Below, one piece after another: positions 1 through 6,172 of a DNA stretch of 10,993 nt; position 1 is the stretch's first letter, and the number at the start of each line of letters is the position of its first letter. The translations under genes were made by a program, and so were the position numbers. This stretch comes from Bacteroidales bacterium. GTDB taxonomy: Bacteria > Bacteroidota > Bacteroidia > Bacteroidales > F082. Below the pieces are notes generated by a model. It was given only the letters and a program-made list of their open reading frames with translations. It was not told the DNA's origin and searched no databases. The stretch lies in contig JAOZNY010000007.1 in the NCBI GenBank assembly GCA_029933565.1, positions 21,515 through 32,507 on the forward strand, read 5' to 3'.

Positions 1-10
1 CAAATATACA

Positions 11-54
11 ATATTTTCGGTTGGAACCGAAATATTAGGCTAAATATTTCGGTT
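11..54. repeat. Interlocking AT-rich inverted repeats, possible 3' end hairpin
   Basis: Three copies of one motif alternate in orientation. A 12-bp arm AACCGAAATATT (25-36) and its exact reverse complement AATATTTCGGTT (43-54) flank a 6-nt loop, AGGCTA. A third, nearly identical arm (about 10-22, with one extra T) lies on the other side. The middle copy can therefore pair with either neighbour: the 25-54 hairpin or a shorter one at 15-32 with 8-bp arms. The element lies just downstream of the O-methyltransferase stop codon, so a transcript-end or RNA-stabilising role for that operon is plausible. There is no clear U-tract, so a canonical intrinsic terminator is not shown. It could equally be a dispersed palindromic repeat that continues outside the window. 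Confidence 0.55.
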
Positions 55-67
55 TAAATCGCAATAT

Positions 68-721
68 TTAGACTTTTCTAATTATCGTAATTCCATCCCT
101 TAAGGGGATAATTACTTTTTCCACACGTTTGTCGGTTTTTACAAATTCATTAAAGGCAACAATTCCTTTGGTTTCCTTATCGGCCTTTTTTGATTTACCT
201 ATTCTTTTTTCGGGATTTAAAACCTTACCCGACCACCAAACATTATCGGCTAATATAAAACCGCCAGTTCTGGTTTTTTCAAGGGCTAGTTCGTAATAAT
301 CCAGATATTGTTCTTTATCGGCATCAATAAAGGTAAGATCAAATGTGTGAATCAAGTCTGGAATAATTGTTAAGGCATCGCCTATTCGGAAGTCTATTTT
401 ATCACTCAGTCCCGATTTTTTAAAATATTTACCTGCCAGGGTTTCAAGTTCTTCGTTAATATCGATGGTAATTATTTTACCGTTTTTACTCAACCCCTTT
501 GCCATTTGAATGGCCGAATAACCAGTGAATGTTCCAATCTCCAAAATAAAATCAGGCTTAATCATCCTGCTGATCATTTCAAGAAAGAGGCCTTGCTGCT
601 TGCCCGAAACCATGCGGGGATAATATGTTTTCAGCTGGGTTTCCCTAAAAAGGTCGTGAAGCAAACTATCCTCTTCTGAAGAATGGTCTTCAATATATTT
701 TTCAATTTCTTCGTTAATCAT
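68..721 (-). CDS. SAM-dependent O-methyltransferase (class I, Methyltransf_3 / COMT-like)
   Basis: This cytosolic enzyme of 217 residues probably transfers a methyl group from S-adenosylmethionine to a hydroxyl in a divalent-metal-dependent reaction. Residues 60-69 (LEIGTFTGYS) form the SAM-binding glycine motif, and D87 sits at the end of the second strand where the ribose is usually bound. FIDADK (131-136) and ADN (158-160) supply the metal-ligand aspartates and asparagine typical of caffeoyl-CoA/catechol O-methyltransferase relatives. Length matches bacterial members of about 210-220 residues. The family includes small-molecule enzymes and the tRNA-modifying TrmR, so the substrate cannot be read from sequence. 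I chose ATG at 721 over an in-frame TTG at 736 because GAGGGA lies 7 nt upstream of the ATG. The start overlaps the end of the upstream M16 peptidase gene by 8 bp, implying co-transcription and probably translational coupling. Confidence 0.93.
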   Translation of the reverse strand: MINEEIEKYIEDHSSEEDSLLHDLFRETQLKTYYPRMVSGKQQGLFLEMISRMIKPDFILEIGTFTGYSAIQMAKGLSKNGKIITIDINEELETLAGKYFKKSGLSDKIDFRIGDALTIIPDLIHTFDLTFIDADKEQYLDYYELALEKTRTGGFILADNVWWSGKVLNPEKRIGKSKKADKETKGIVAFNEFVKTDKRVEKVIIPLRDGITIIRKV

Positions 722-1949
722 TTTCTTTTCCCTCAAAAATAAGTAGGCTTAATTGATTTTCGTCAAAAATTTCGTTGGCCACTTCCATCAAACTCACTTC
801 TGTTAACCCATCCACCTCCTTTAAAAAATCATTAAGACTTTTTACCTGAGGGCGGTAAAGATAACTTTTGGCCATGGAAAGCATTTCATTTTGTCGCGAC
901 TCATATTGAATTGCCAACTGACCTGATATTTGTTTTTTCGCCCTTGAAAATTGTGCTGTTCCTAGTTTTTGTTCCCGTAAAAGCCTGAGTTCTTTTTTAA
1001 TAAGCTTTATGCTTTTATTTATATTTCTATTATCAGTTCCCAGATAAATAGCAAACATACCCGTATCGGAATAAGGCTGATACAACGACTCTATGGAATA
1101 TGCATATCCATATTTTTCGCGTAGAGATAAATTCAATCGGCTGTTAAGTGCCGGACCGCCCAGAATATTATTTAACAGCAACAAGGGTAAACGTTTTTTA
1201 TCGTTTCGCGAATATGCCACATTCCCAATCATCAAATGGCTTAAATATGATCCATTTTTCACTATCTTTTTGCAAGGTTTATAATTTTCAAAAACCTCAC
1301 GCTCAATCACACTTGCCGATGTTTCTATATTTTCAAAATGCTTTTCCAGCAACCTTATCAGTTTGGCAAAATCGATATCCCCCACAGAGGCAATAACCAT
1401 GTTTTCCATCATGTAATTGCGCTTTAAAAATCTAAAAATATCATTTCGGGTAAAAGCATTTAAGGTTTTGGGCATACCTAAAATATTCTCTGCCAAAGGG
1501 TGACCTTTGAAAAGCATGCCTTCAAAGTCATCAAAAATCTGCTCAGAAGGACTATCGTTATACGAATTTATTTCATCAAGAATAACTGACTTTTCCTTTT
1601 CCATTTCCTTTAAGGGATAAATGGAATTAAAGGCAACATCCGAAAAAAGTTCAATGCTCCTTTCATAATATGGGCTTAAAAATGAGGCATAAATGCAAGT
1701 TTCCTCCTTGGTGGTAAAAGCGTTAAGGTCGCCACCATAATTCTCAATCCGACTAAGAACGTGGTATGCTTTACGATGCGAAGTCCCCTTAAAAATCATA
1801 TGCTCAATAAAATGAGCCATTCCACTTTCTCTGGGCAATTCGTCCCTTGAGCCTGTGCCCACCATTAAGCCGCAATGCGACACCGGTGTTTGGGCATATT
1901 GGTGAACAACTTTTATCCCGTTCTTTAATATGTGATATTGGTATTTCAA
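714..1949 (-). CDS. M16 family zinc metallopeptidase (processing-peptidase-like)
   Basis: Predicted zinc-dependent peptidase of 411 residues, resembling the single-domain-pair M16B proteins related to mitochondrial processing peptidase. The inverted zinc motif HFIEH lies at residues 46-50 and the distal glutamate ligand is E126 in SVILDE, exactly 76 residues after the last histidine. An N-terminal M16 domain covers roughly residues 5-150 and an inactive-type C-terminal domain (M16_C) roughly 155-340. The latter includes LREKYGYAYS, which holds the conserved Arg/Tyr region that contacts substrate. With one HxxEH and one R/Y region per chain, a homodimer is expected (inference). No signal peptide is evident, so it is probably cytosolic. 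Start: the longest frame begins at TTG 1979, but that codon lies inside a -7 promoter box. TTG at 1949 gives MKYQYHILKNG, where family members usually begin. It overlaps the downstream O-methyltransferase gene by 8 bp. Confidence 0.93.
   Translation of the reverse strand: MKYQYHILKNGIKVVHQYAQTPVSHCGLMVGTGSRDELPRESGMAHFIEHMIFKGTSHRKAYHVLSRIENYGGDLNAFTTKEETCIYASFLSPYYERSIELFSDVAFNSIYPLKEMEKEKSVILDEINSYNDSPSEQIFDDFEGMLFKGHPLAENILGMPKTLNAFTRNDIFRFLKRNYMMENMVIASVGDIDFAKLIRLLEKHFENIETSASVIEREVFENYKPCKKIVKNGSYLSHLMIGNVAYSRNDKKRLPLLLLNNILGGPALNSRLNLSLREKYGYAYSIESLYQPYSDTGMFAIYLGTDNRNINKSIKLIKKELRLLREQKLGTAQFSRAKKQISGQLAIQYESRQNEMLSMAKSYLYRPQVKSLNDFLKEVDGLTEVSLMEVANEIFDENQLSLLIFEGKEND
729..734 (-). 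promoter_or_regulatory. Shine-Dalgarno-like site for the O-methyltransferase
   Basis: On the minus strand GAGGGA lies 7 nt before the ATG at 721, inside the last codons of the M16 peptidase gene. This is the only clear purine-rich ribosome site I see in the window, and it favours the ATG over the TTG just upstream of it (734-736). Confidence 0.5.
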
Positions 1950-1976
1950 TTTCCTAAATTCAATAATTGTACGAAG

Positions 1977-1984
1977 CAAAGATA
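1977..1984 (-). promoter_or_regulatory. Bacteroidota -7 box for the M16 peptidase operon
   Basis: On the minus strand this reads TATCTTTG, an exact match to TAnnTTTG, 27 nt upstream of the TTG at 1949. Transcription would start near 1973, giving a leader of roughly 20-25 nt. I see no good -33 TTG at the usual spacing, so the call rests on the -7 box and its position. Confidence 0.5.
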
Positions 1985-2030
1985 AAATAATGGCTTTGAT
2001 ATTTTTTATAGTGATGCTTAAAATTATTAT

Positions 2031-2038
2031 TAGATTTG
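2031..2038 (+). promoter_or_regulatory. Bacteroidota -7 box for the potassium channel gene
   Basis: TAGATTTG matches TAnnTTTG exactly and lies 21 nt before the ATG at 2060. The short predicted leader is very A-rich and has no Shine-Dalgarno sequence, as is usual in this phylum. No clear -33 element is present at about 19 nt upstream. It forms a divergent pair with the box at 1977-1984. Confidence 0.5.
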
Positions 2039-2059
2039 CTTAGAGTAAAAAAAACTAAA

Positions 2060-2707
2060 ATGGAAAAGAAATTAAGTATTGAAGCTAAATACAATTTAGT
2101 ATTATTTTTTTTAGTGTTTATTTATGTATTTGTAGTTAGTATATTACCTCTGGGAGAATTTAAAAGAGAATTATATAATGTCGTATTTTCAATAATTTAC
2201 ATAGTTTCAGCAAGAATTATTTCTCACAAAAACAAGAGATATTTTTTTTATGCCGGATTTGCAATTATAATAATGTGGTTATCCGATTTTATGGATTTTC
2301 ATTATTTGTCTTTTATTTCTGCTGTATTTTCAATATTGTTTCTAATACTTACTATTACTTTAATGGTAGTTAGAATTGCTAAAAGCAAAGAAGTGGGACT
2401 TCTTGAATTTGTTGAAGCAATAAATATATATTTTATAATGGGAATTACTGGCTCTGTACTATTCCGAATTGTTTATTTATTTGTTCCGGGCGAATCGTAT
2501 AATATCCCTGGAGAGACCCTTATGCCAGTTACCGATTTTATTTATTTTAGTTTTGTAACCCTTTCTACACTTGGCTATGGCGACATTACACCCATTGACC
2601 CATTTGCCAAAAGCCTTTCGATATTTCTGGCTATTTCGGGCCAACTTTATTTAACTATGATAATTGCTGTTTTGGTTGGGAAATATTTAAGTGCCAAACA
2701 TAACTAA
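2060..2707 (+). CDS. Potassium-channel-like membrane protein (Ion_trans_2 pore)
   Basis: Inner-membrane protein of 215 residues, predicted to conduct K+. The selectivity filter TLGYGD occupies residues 170-175, preceded by a pore helix (about 158-169) and followed by the inner helix (about 184-208). Upstream there are about five further hydrophobic segments (roughly 12-31, 38-55, 61-79, 83-105 and 117-143), giving a six-helix plan. The segment in the S4 position lacks the regular arginine series of voltage sensors, so voltage gating is not supported. The chain stops within about seven residues of the last helix, leaving no RCK, cyclic-nucleotide or other cytosolic gating domain. ATG 2060 is preferred to TTG 2036 because the latter forms the end of the -7 box. 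The stop is 3 bp from the converging TPR gene. Family confidence is high; ligand and physiological role are unknown. Confidence 0.88.
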   Translation: MEKKLSIEAKYNLVLFFLVFIYVFVVSILPLGEFKRELYNVVFSIIYIVSARIISHKNKRYFFYAGFAIIIMWLSDFMDFHYLSFISAVFSILFLILTITLMVVRIAKSKEVGLLEFVEAINIYFIMGITGSVLFRIVYLFVPGESYNIPGETLMPVTDFIYFSFVTLSTLGYGDITPIDPFAKSLSIFLAISGQLYLTMIIAVLVGKYLSAKHN

Positions 2708-2710
2708 ATT

Positions 2711-4714
2711 CTATTTATTACAATACCTTTTAATAATATTGTAGGCTTCGGTAATTCCAAGTTCACCTGCTTTGCTAAGGTCGCTACAGGCCAGTTTGTC
2801 TTCGTTTAAATAAAGAAGTACAAGTGCACGGTTAAAATAAGCCTCGGCCATATCGGGTTCAAGTTTAATAGCCATTGAGTAATCATCGATGGCACTTTGA
2901 AATTTCTGCAACCTTGTTTTTAAATTGGCACTATTATAATATGCAAAAGGCAAGGCACCATTCAATTTAATGGCCATCTCAAAATCGGCAAGACTTTTAA
3001 TGTGGTCGGGAGGCAACTCCTTTTTAATTGCTTTTGGCGAACTTCGGCTAATGGTTATTGAATTTGAATACTCTTTTTCGGCAAAAATAAATTCATCCAA
3101 TTCGTACCTTGTTGCACCGCGATTAAAATAGGCATAAGAAATTGCCTTGTCCTTTTCAATACTTTTATTATACGAATTTATGGCAGTAGTGTAATTCTGC
3201 AACGTACTATTTATTACACCTTTAATAAAATAAGTGGCTGCTGTATCGCCCAATATTGAAATTGCTGAATCAATTTTATTCAATTCTTCCCTGGCCTTTT
3301 CCTTGCTTACCGGCCATTGCTTTGTAGTATAAACAAACCTAATTCCCAAATCATTTTGTGCATTGAAACTTGCAATACCTTTATCAAGATATTCGTATTT
3401 ACTATAACGCATTTTTAAAGAATCAGGAATTTCAAAGGCGTAAACCAAAAAGAAATTTGGCTTAGGTTCAACACTAACCCTGTCGAACTGAACCCTACCT
3501 TTTTTCATATTTCCACTTATAAAATCAGCCTCAAACTCAATTATCTTATTAAAATATGTAGAATCACCGTATCGTCTGTAAAGTAATCCATAATCATCTG
3601 ATTCACCATTTATTGCAGCAATAATCATTTTTGCTGATTGTTCGTCTTCCCTTGCTGCTTTTCGCCTTCCAAGTTTATACCTTACCGCTGAACGATTAAT
3701 AAATGCCCCTGCAAAATCCGGAAATATTTCAATTGCTTTTGAAAAATCTTTATCGGCATCTCTGTATTTTTTGGTAGTATAAAACAAAATACCGCGATTA
3801 TAAAATGCATAAACATTGTTTGGATTTATACTTACCACTTTTTGGTAGGCTTCAAACGCCTCATCATATTCTTTTTGCATGGATTTAATTAGCGCAATAT
3901 TATAATAAGTTAAAGCATTATTGGGCTCCATTTCAACTACTTTATTGTAATCTTGCAAGGCAAGAGTTGTATCTTTCAGTTTTAAATAAGTAAGGCCTCT
4001 TTGAAAATAAACGTAAGGGTTTTTGTCATCGAGTTTAATAGCTTGTACAAAATCACTAAGTGCTCCTTGCAGGCTGTCTATCTCATACTTAACCATTCCC
4101 CTTTTTGTCCATGCCTCAACATTAAAATAATCAAGCAAAACGGCTTCATTCAAATCATTCAAAGCCTCTTCATTACGCTTTAAAAAGTGCTGGGCTACAC
4201 CTCTGTTCAGCCATGCCGAGGAAATTTTATCATTCAGTTCAATGGCTGCTGAATAGTCTTTTACAGCAGTTTCAAAATTCTTTAAGTGCATTCTTGTGTC
4301 GCCCCGAGCCATAAATACCTCTGGGTTAAAAGGGTCAACCTCCAAAGCCTTGTCAAAATCCGTAATTGCATGGGTATAATCAAAAAGTCTATCCCTCGAA
4401 ATACCACGATAATGGTAGGCTCTTACATAAAGTGGATGTATTTTTAATGTAGATGAAAAATCTCTTTCCGCCCCTTTATAATCACCAAGACTAAATTTTG
4501 ATATCCCCCTTAAAAAATATGCTTCAAAACCATCCTTTTTAGAACTAATGGCTATATTAAAGTTTTTAATTGCACCAATGTAGTTTTCCCTTGAAAGTTC
4601 TTGGCTACCCAGATTAACAAAATGCTTATAATTTATTTGTGCCTCTGCGATTGAAGGAGACAGTAATAAAAATAAAACAAAGAAAAATAATAAGGTAACT
4701 TTTGTTTTTTGCAC
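2711..4714 (-). CDS. Exported tetratricopeptide-repeat (TPR) protein
   Basis: A 667-residue protein whose residues 1-25 form a typical signal peptide: basic start, long Leu/Phe core, and AEA before a predicted cut at Q26. It has no lipobox cysteine, so export to the periplasm or beyond is expected. About ten consecutive 34-residue TPR units run from residue 27 to about 365, recognisable by recurring AYxxRG, Y/F-xxAxxDF and AIxLxPxN patterns. A non-TPR stretch (about 366-490) separates them from about four more units (about 491-660), one carrying an insertion near 555-575. TPR arrays are protein-binding scaffolds; nothing here identifies the partner or an enzymatic activity. The gene starts with GTG just 4 nt after its -7 box, so its mRNA should be nearly leaderless. 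It is transcribed alone, divergently from hisS. Confidence 0.9.
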   Translation of the reverse strand: MQKTKVTLLFFFVLFLLLSPSIAEAQINYKHFVNLGSQELSRENYIGAIKNFNIAISSKKDGFEAYFLRGISKFSLGDYKGAERDFSSTLKIHPLYVRAYHYRGISRDRLFDYTHAITDFDKALEVDPFNPEVFMARGDTRMHLKNFETAVKDYSAAIELNDKISSAWLNRGVAQHFLKRNEEALNDLNEAVLLDYFNVEAWTKRGMVKYEIDSLQGALSDFVQAIKLDDKNPYVYFQRGLTYLKLKDTTLALQDYNKVVEMEPNNALTYYNIALIKSMQKEYDEAFEAYQKVVSINPNNVYAFYNRGILFYTTKKYRDADKDFSKAIEIFPDFAGAFINRSAVRYKLGRRKAAREDEQSAKMIIAAINGESDDYGLLYRRYGDSTYFNKIIEFEADFISGNMKKGRVQFDRVSVEPKPNFFLVYAFEIPDSLKMRYSKYEYLDKGIASFNAQNDLGIRFVYTTKQWPVSKEKAREELNKIDSAISILGDTAATYFIKGVINSTLQNYTTAINSYNKSIEKDKAISYAYFNRGATRYELDEFIFAEKEYSNSITISRSSPKAIKKELPPDHIKSLADFEMAIKLNGALPFAYYNSANLKTRLQKFQSAIDDYSMAIKLEPDMAEAYFNRALVLLYLNEDKLACSDLSKAGELGITEAYNIIKRYCNK

Positions 4715-4718
4715 GGGG

Positions 4719-4748
4719 CAAAAATAAGGTTTCTTGCTTAGCCAACAA
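4719..4748 (-). promoter_or_regulatory. Complete Bacteroidota promoter for the TPR gene
   Basis: On the minus strand a -33 TTG (4748-4746) is followed by exactly 19 nt and then TATTTTTG (4726-4719), an ideal match to the phylum consensus. Only CCCC separates the box from the GTG start codon, so the transcription start should fall within 0-3 nt of the start codon. Confidence 0.68.
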
Positions 4749-4769
4749 TTTCCTTATCTCTTAATTTCG

Positions 4770-4777
4770 TATTTTTG
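4770..4777 (+). promoter_or_regulatory. Bacteroidota -7 box for hisS-hutH
   Basis: TATTTTTG matches TAnnTTTG and lies 25 nt before the hisS ATG. The predicted leader is about 22 nt, A/T-rich and without Shine-Dalgarno or T-box-like structure, so I see no sign of tRNA-sensing control. No -33 TTG is visible at the usual spacing. Confidence 0.5.
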
Positions 4778-4802
4778 CAAACTTTTAACACTTAAATAAA
4801 AA

Positions 4803-6170
4803 ATGGCACAAAAACCATCAATACCGAAAGGAACCCGCGATTTTTCACCCATGGAAATGGGAAGACGGAACTATATATTTGATACTATTAAAAGTATATT
4901 TCAAAAATATGGTTACCAACCTATCGAAACCCCGGCAATGGAAAACTTAAGCACATTAATGGGTAAATATGGTGAAGAGGGTGACCGCCTGCTTTTCAAA
5001 ATTCTTAACTCAGGCGACTATTTAAAGAAACTAGATGAGAATGATTTGAGTGAAGGTAACTCTCAAAAATCTGCAATTAAAATTTCAGAAAAAGGACTAA
5101 GGTATGACCTTACTGTACCCTTTGCGCGTTATGTTGTTCAGCATCGTAACGATATTGTTTTTCCTTTTAAAAGATATCAAATTCAACCTGTTTGGCGTGC
5201 CGACCGTCCACAAAAAGGAAGATATCGCGAATTTTTTCAATGCGATATTGATGTAATTGGCTCTAACTCTCTTCTGAATGAAACGGAACTAATCAGGGTA
5301 ATTGATGAAATATTCAAAAACCTTGGAATAGATATTACCATAAAACTTAACAACAGGAAAATACTAAGTGGCATAGCCACAATTATTGATGAGCCGGAGA
5401 GGCTTACCGATATTACTACTGCCATCGACAAACTGGATAAAATTGGAATAGAAAAAGTTTATGATGAATTGAGGGCAAAAGGCCTGAGCGAGGATGCTAT
5501 AAATAATCTGGAGCCCATCATTAATTTAGGTGGTGAAAATTCCAAAAAACTACTTTGTCTTAAGGAACTTATTGGTCTTTCGGAAGATGGCTCAAAGGGC
5601 ATATTGGAAATGGAAACCATGCTTAGCCATCTGGAACTACTCGACATAAAAGCAAAAATTGAAATTGACCAATCGCTTGCCAGAGGACTTAATTATTACA
5701 CAGGTGCAATAATTGAAGTAAAGGCAAACGATGTTAACATTGGCAGTATTTGTGGTGGTGGCCGCTACGATAACCTTACAGGAATATTTGGACTGCAAGA
5801 TGTTTCAGGGGTTGGAGTTTCCTTTGGTGCCGATCGTATTTACGATGTATTGAACGAATTAAATGCTTTTCCTGAGCAATCGCAAACAACATCAGAATTG
5901 ATGATTATTAATTTCGGAGAAAAAGAATCACTTCATTCACTGCAGGTTCTTGAAGAAATCCACAAATCAGGGATTAAAGCCGAACTTTATCCTGAGAGTG
6001 CAAAAGTTCAAAAACAAATGAAATACGCTAACCAAAAGTCAATACCATTTGTTCTTTTAGTAGGTGAAGAAGAAATGAAAACTGGCAATTACACATTAAA
6101 AGATATGAAAACCGGCGATCAGTATAAATTTAAACTATCGCAAATAATTAACTTTATAAAAGAATATTAG
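4803..6170 (+). CDS. hisS: Histidine--tRNA ligase (HisRS)
   Basis: Class II aminoacyl-tRNA synthetase of 455 residues that attaches histidine to tRNA-His in the cytosol. The opening IPKGTRDFSP (7-16) is the conserved N-terminal segment. LRYDLTVPFARYV (99-111) and the motif 2 region with RYREFFQCD (140-148) bind ATP and the tRNA acceptor end. LARGLNYYTG (292-301) is the histidine-specific HisA box that contacts the amino acid. GGGRYDNL (318-325) together with GVSFGADRI (338-346) forms motif 3. An anticodon-binding domain occupies about 364-450. Length and the loop around residues 75-95 fit Bacteroidota enzymes. All catalytic segments are intact, so it is probably the housekeeping copy. The stop codon is followed after 2 bp by the hutH start, so the two are almost certainly co-transcribed. 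Confidence 0.97.
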   Translation: MAQKPSIPKGTRDFSPMEMGRRNYIFDTIKSIFQKYGYQPIETPAMENLSTLMGKYGEEGDRLLFKILNSGDYLKKLDENDLSEGNSQKSAIKISEKGLRYDLTVPFARYVVQHRNDIVFPFKRYQIQPVWRADRPQKGRYREFFQCDIDVIGSNSLLNETELIRVIDEIFKNLGIDITIKLNNRKILSGIATIIDEPERLTDITTAIDKLDKIGIEKVYDELRAKGLSEDAINNLEPIINLGGENSKKLLCLKELIGLSEDGSKGILEMETMLSHLELLDIKAKIEIDQSLARGLNYYTGAIIEVKANDVNIGSICGGGRYDNLTGIFGLQDVSGVGVSFGADRIYDVLNELNAFPEQSQTTSELMIINFGEKESLHSLQVLEEIHKSGIKAELYPESAKVQKQMKYANQKSIPFVLLVGEEEMKTGNYTLKDMKTGDQYKFKLSQIINFIKEY

Positions 6171-6172
6171 CA

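Noticed and set aside
1093..1396. Plus-strand open frames of 60-80 codons opposite the M16 peptidase gene
   Set aside because: They lie antisense to a clearly conserved gene, have no recognisable motifs or promoter, and overlap each other in different frames.
4778..4802. T-box or attenuator leader in front of hisS
   Set aside because: The predicted leader is only about 22 nt and AT-rich, far too short for a tRNA-sensing structure.
5237..5647. Minus-strand open frames opposite hisS
   Set aside because: Low-complexity Ser/Leu-rich translations antisense to a well-conserved synthetase; shadows of the real coding frame.
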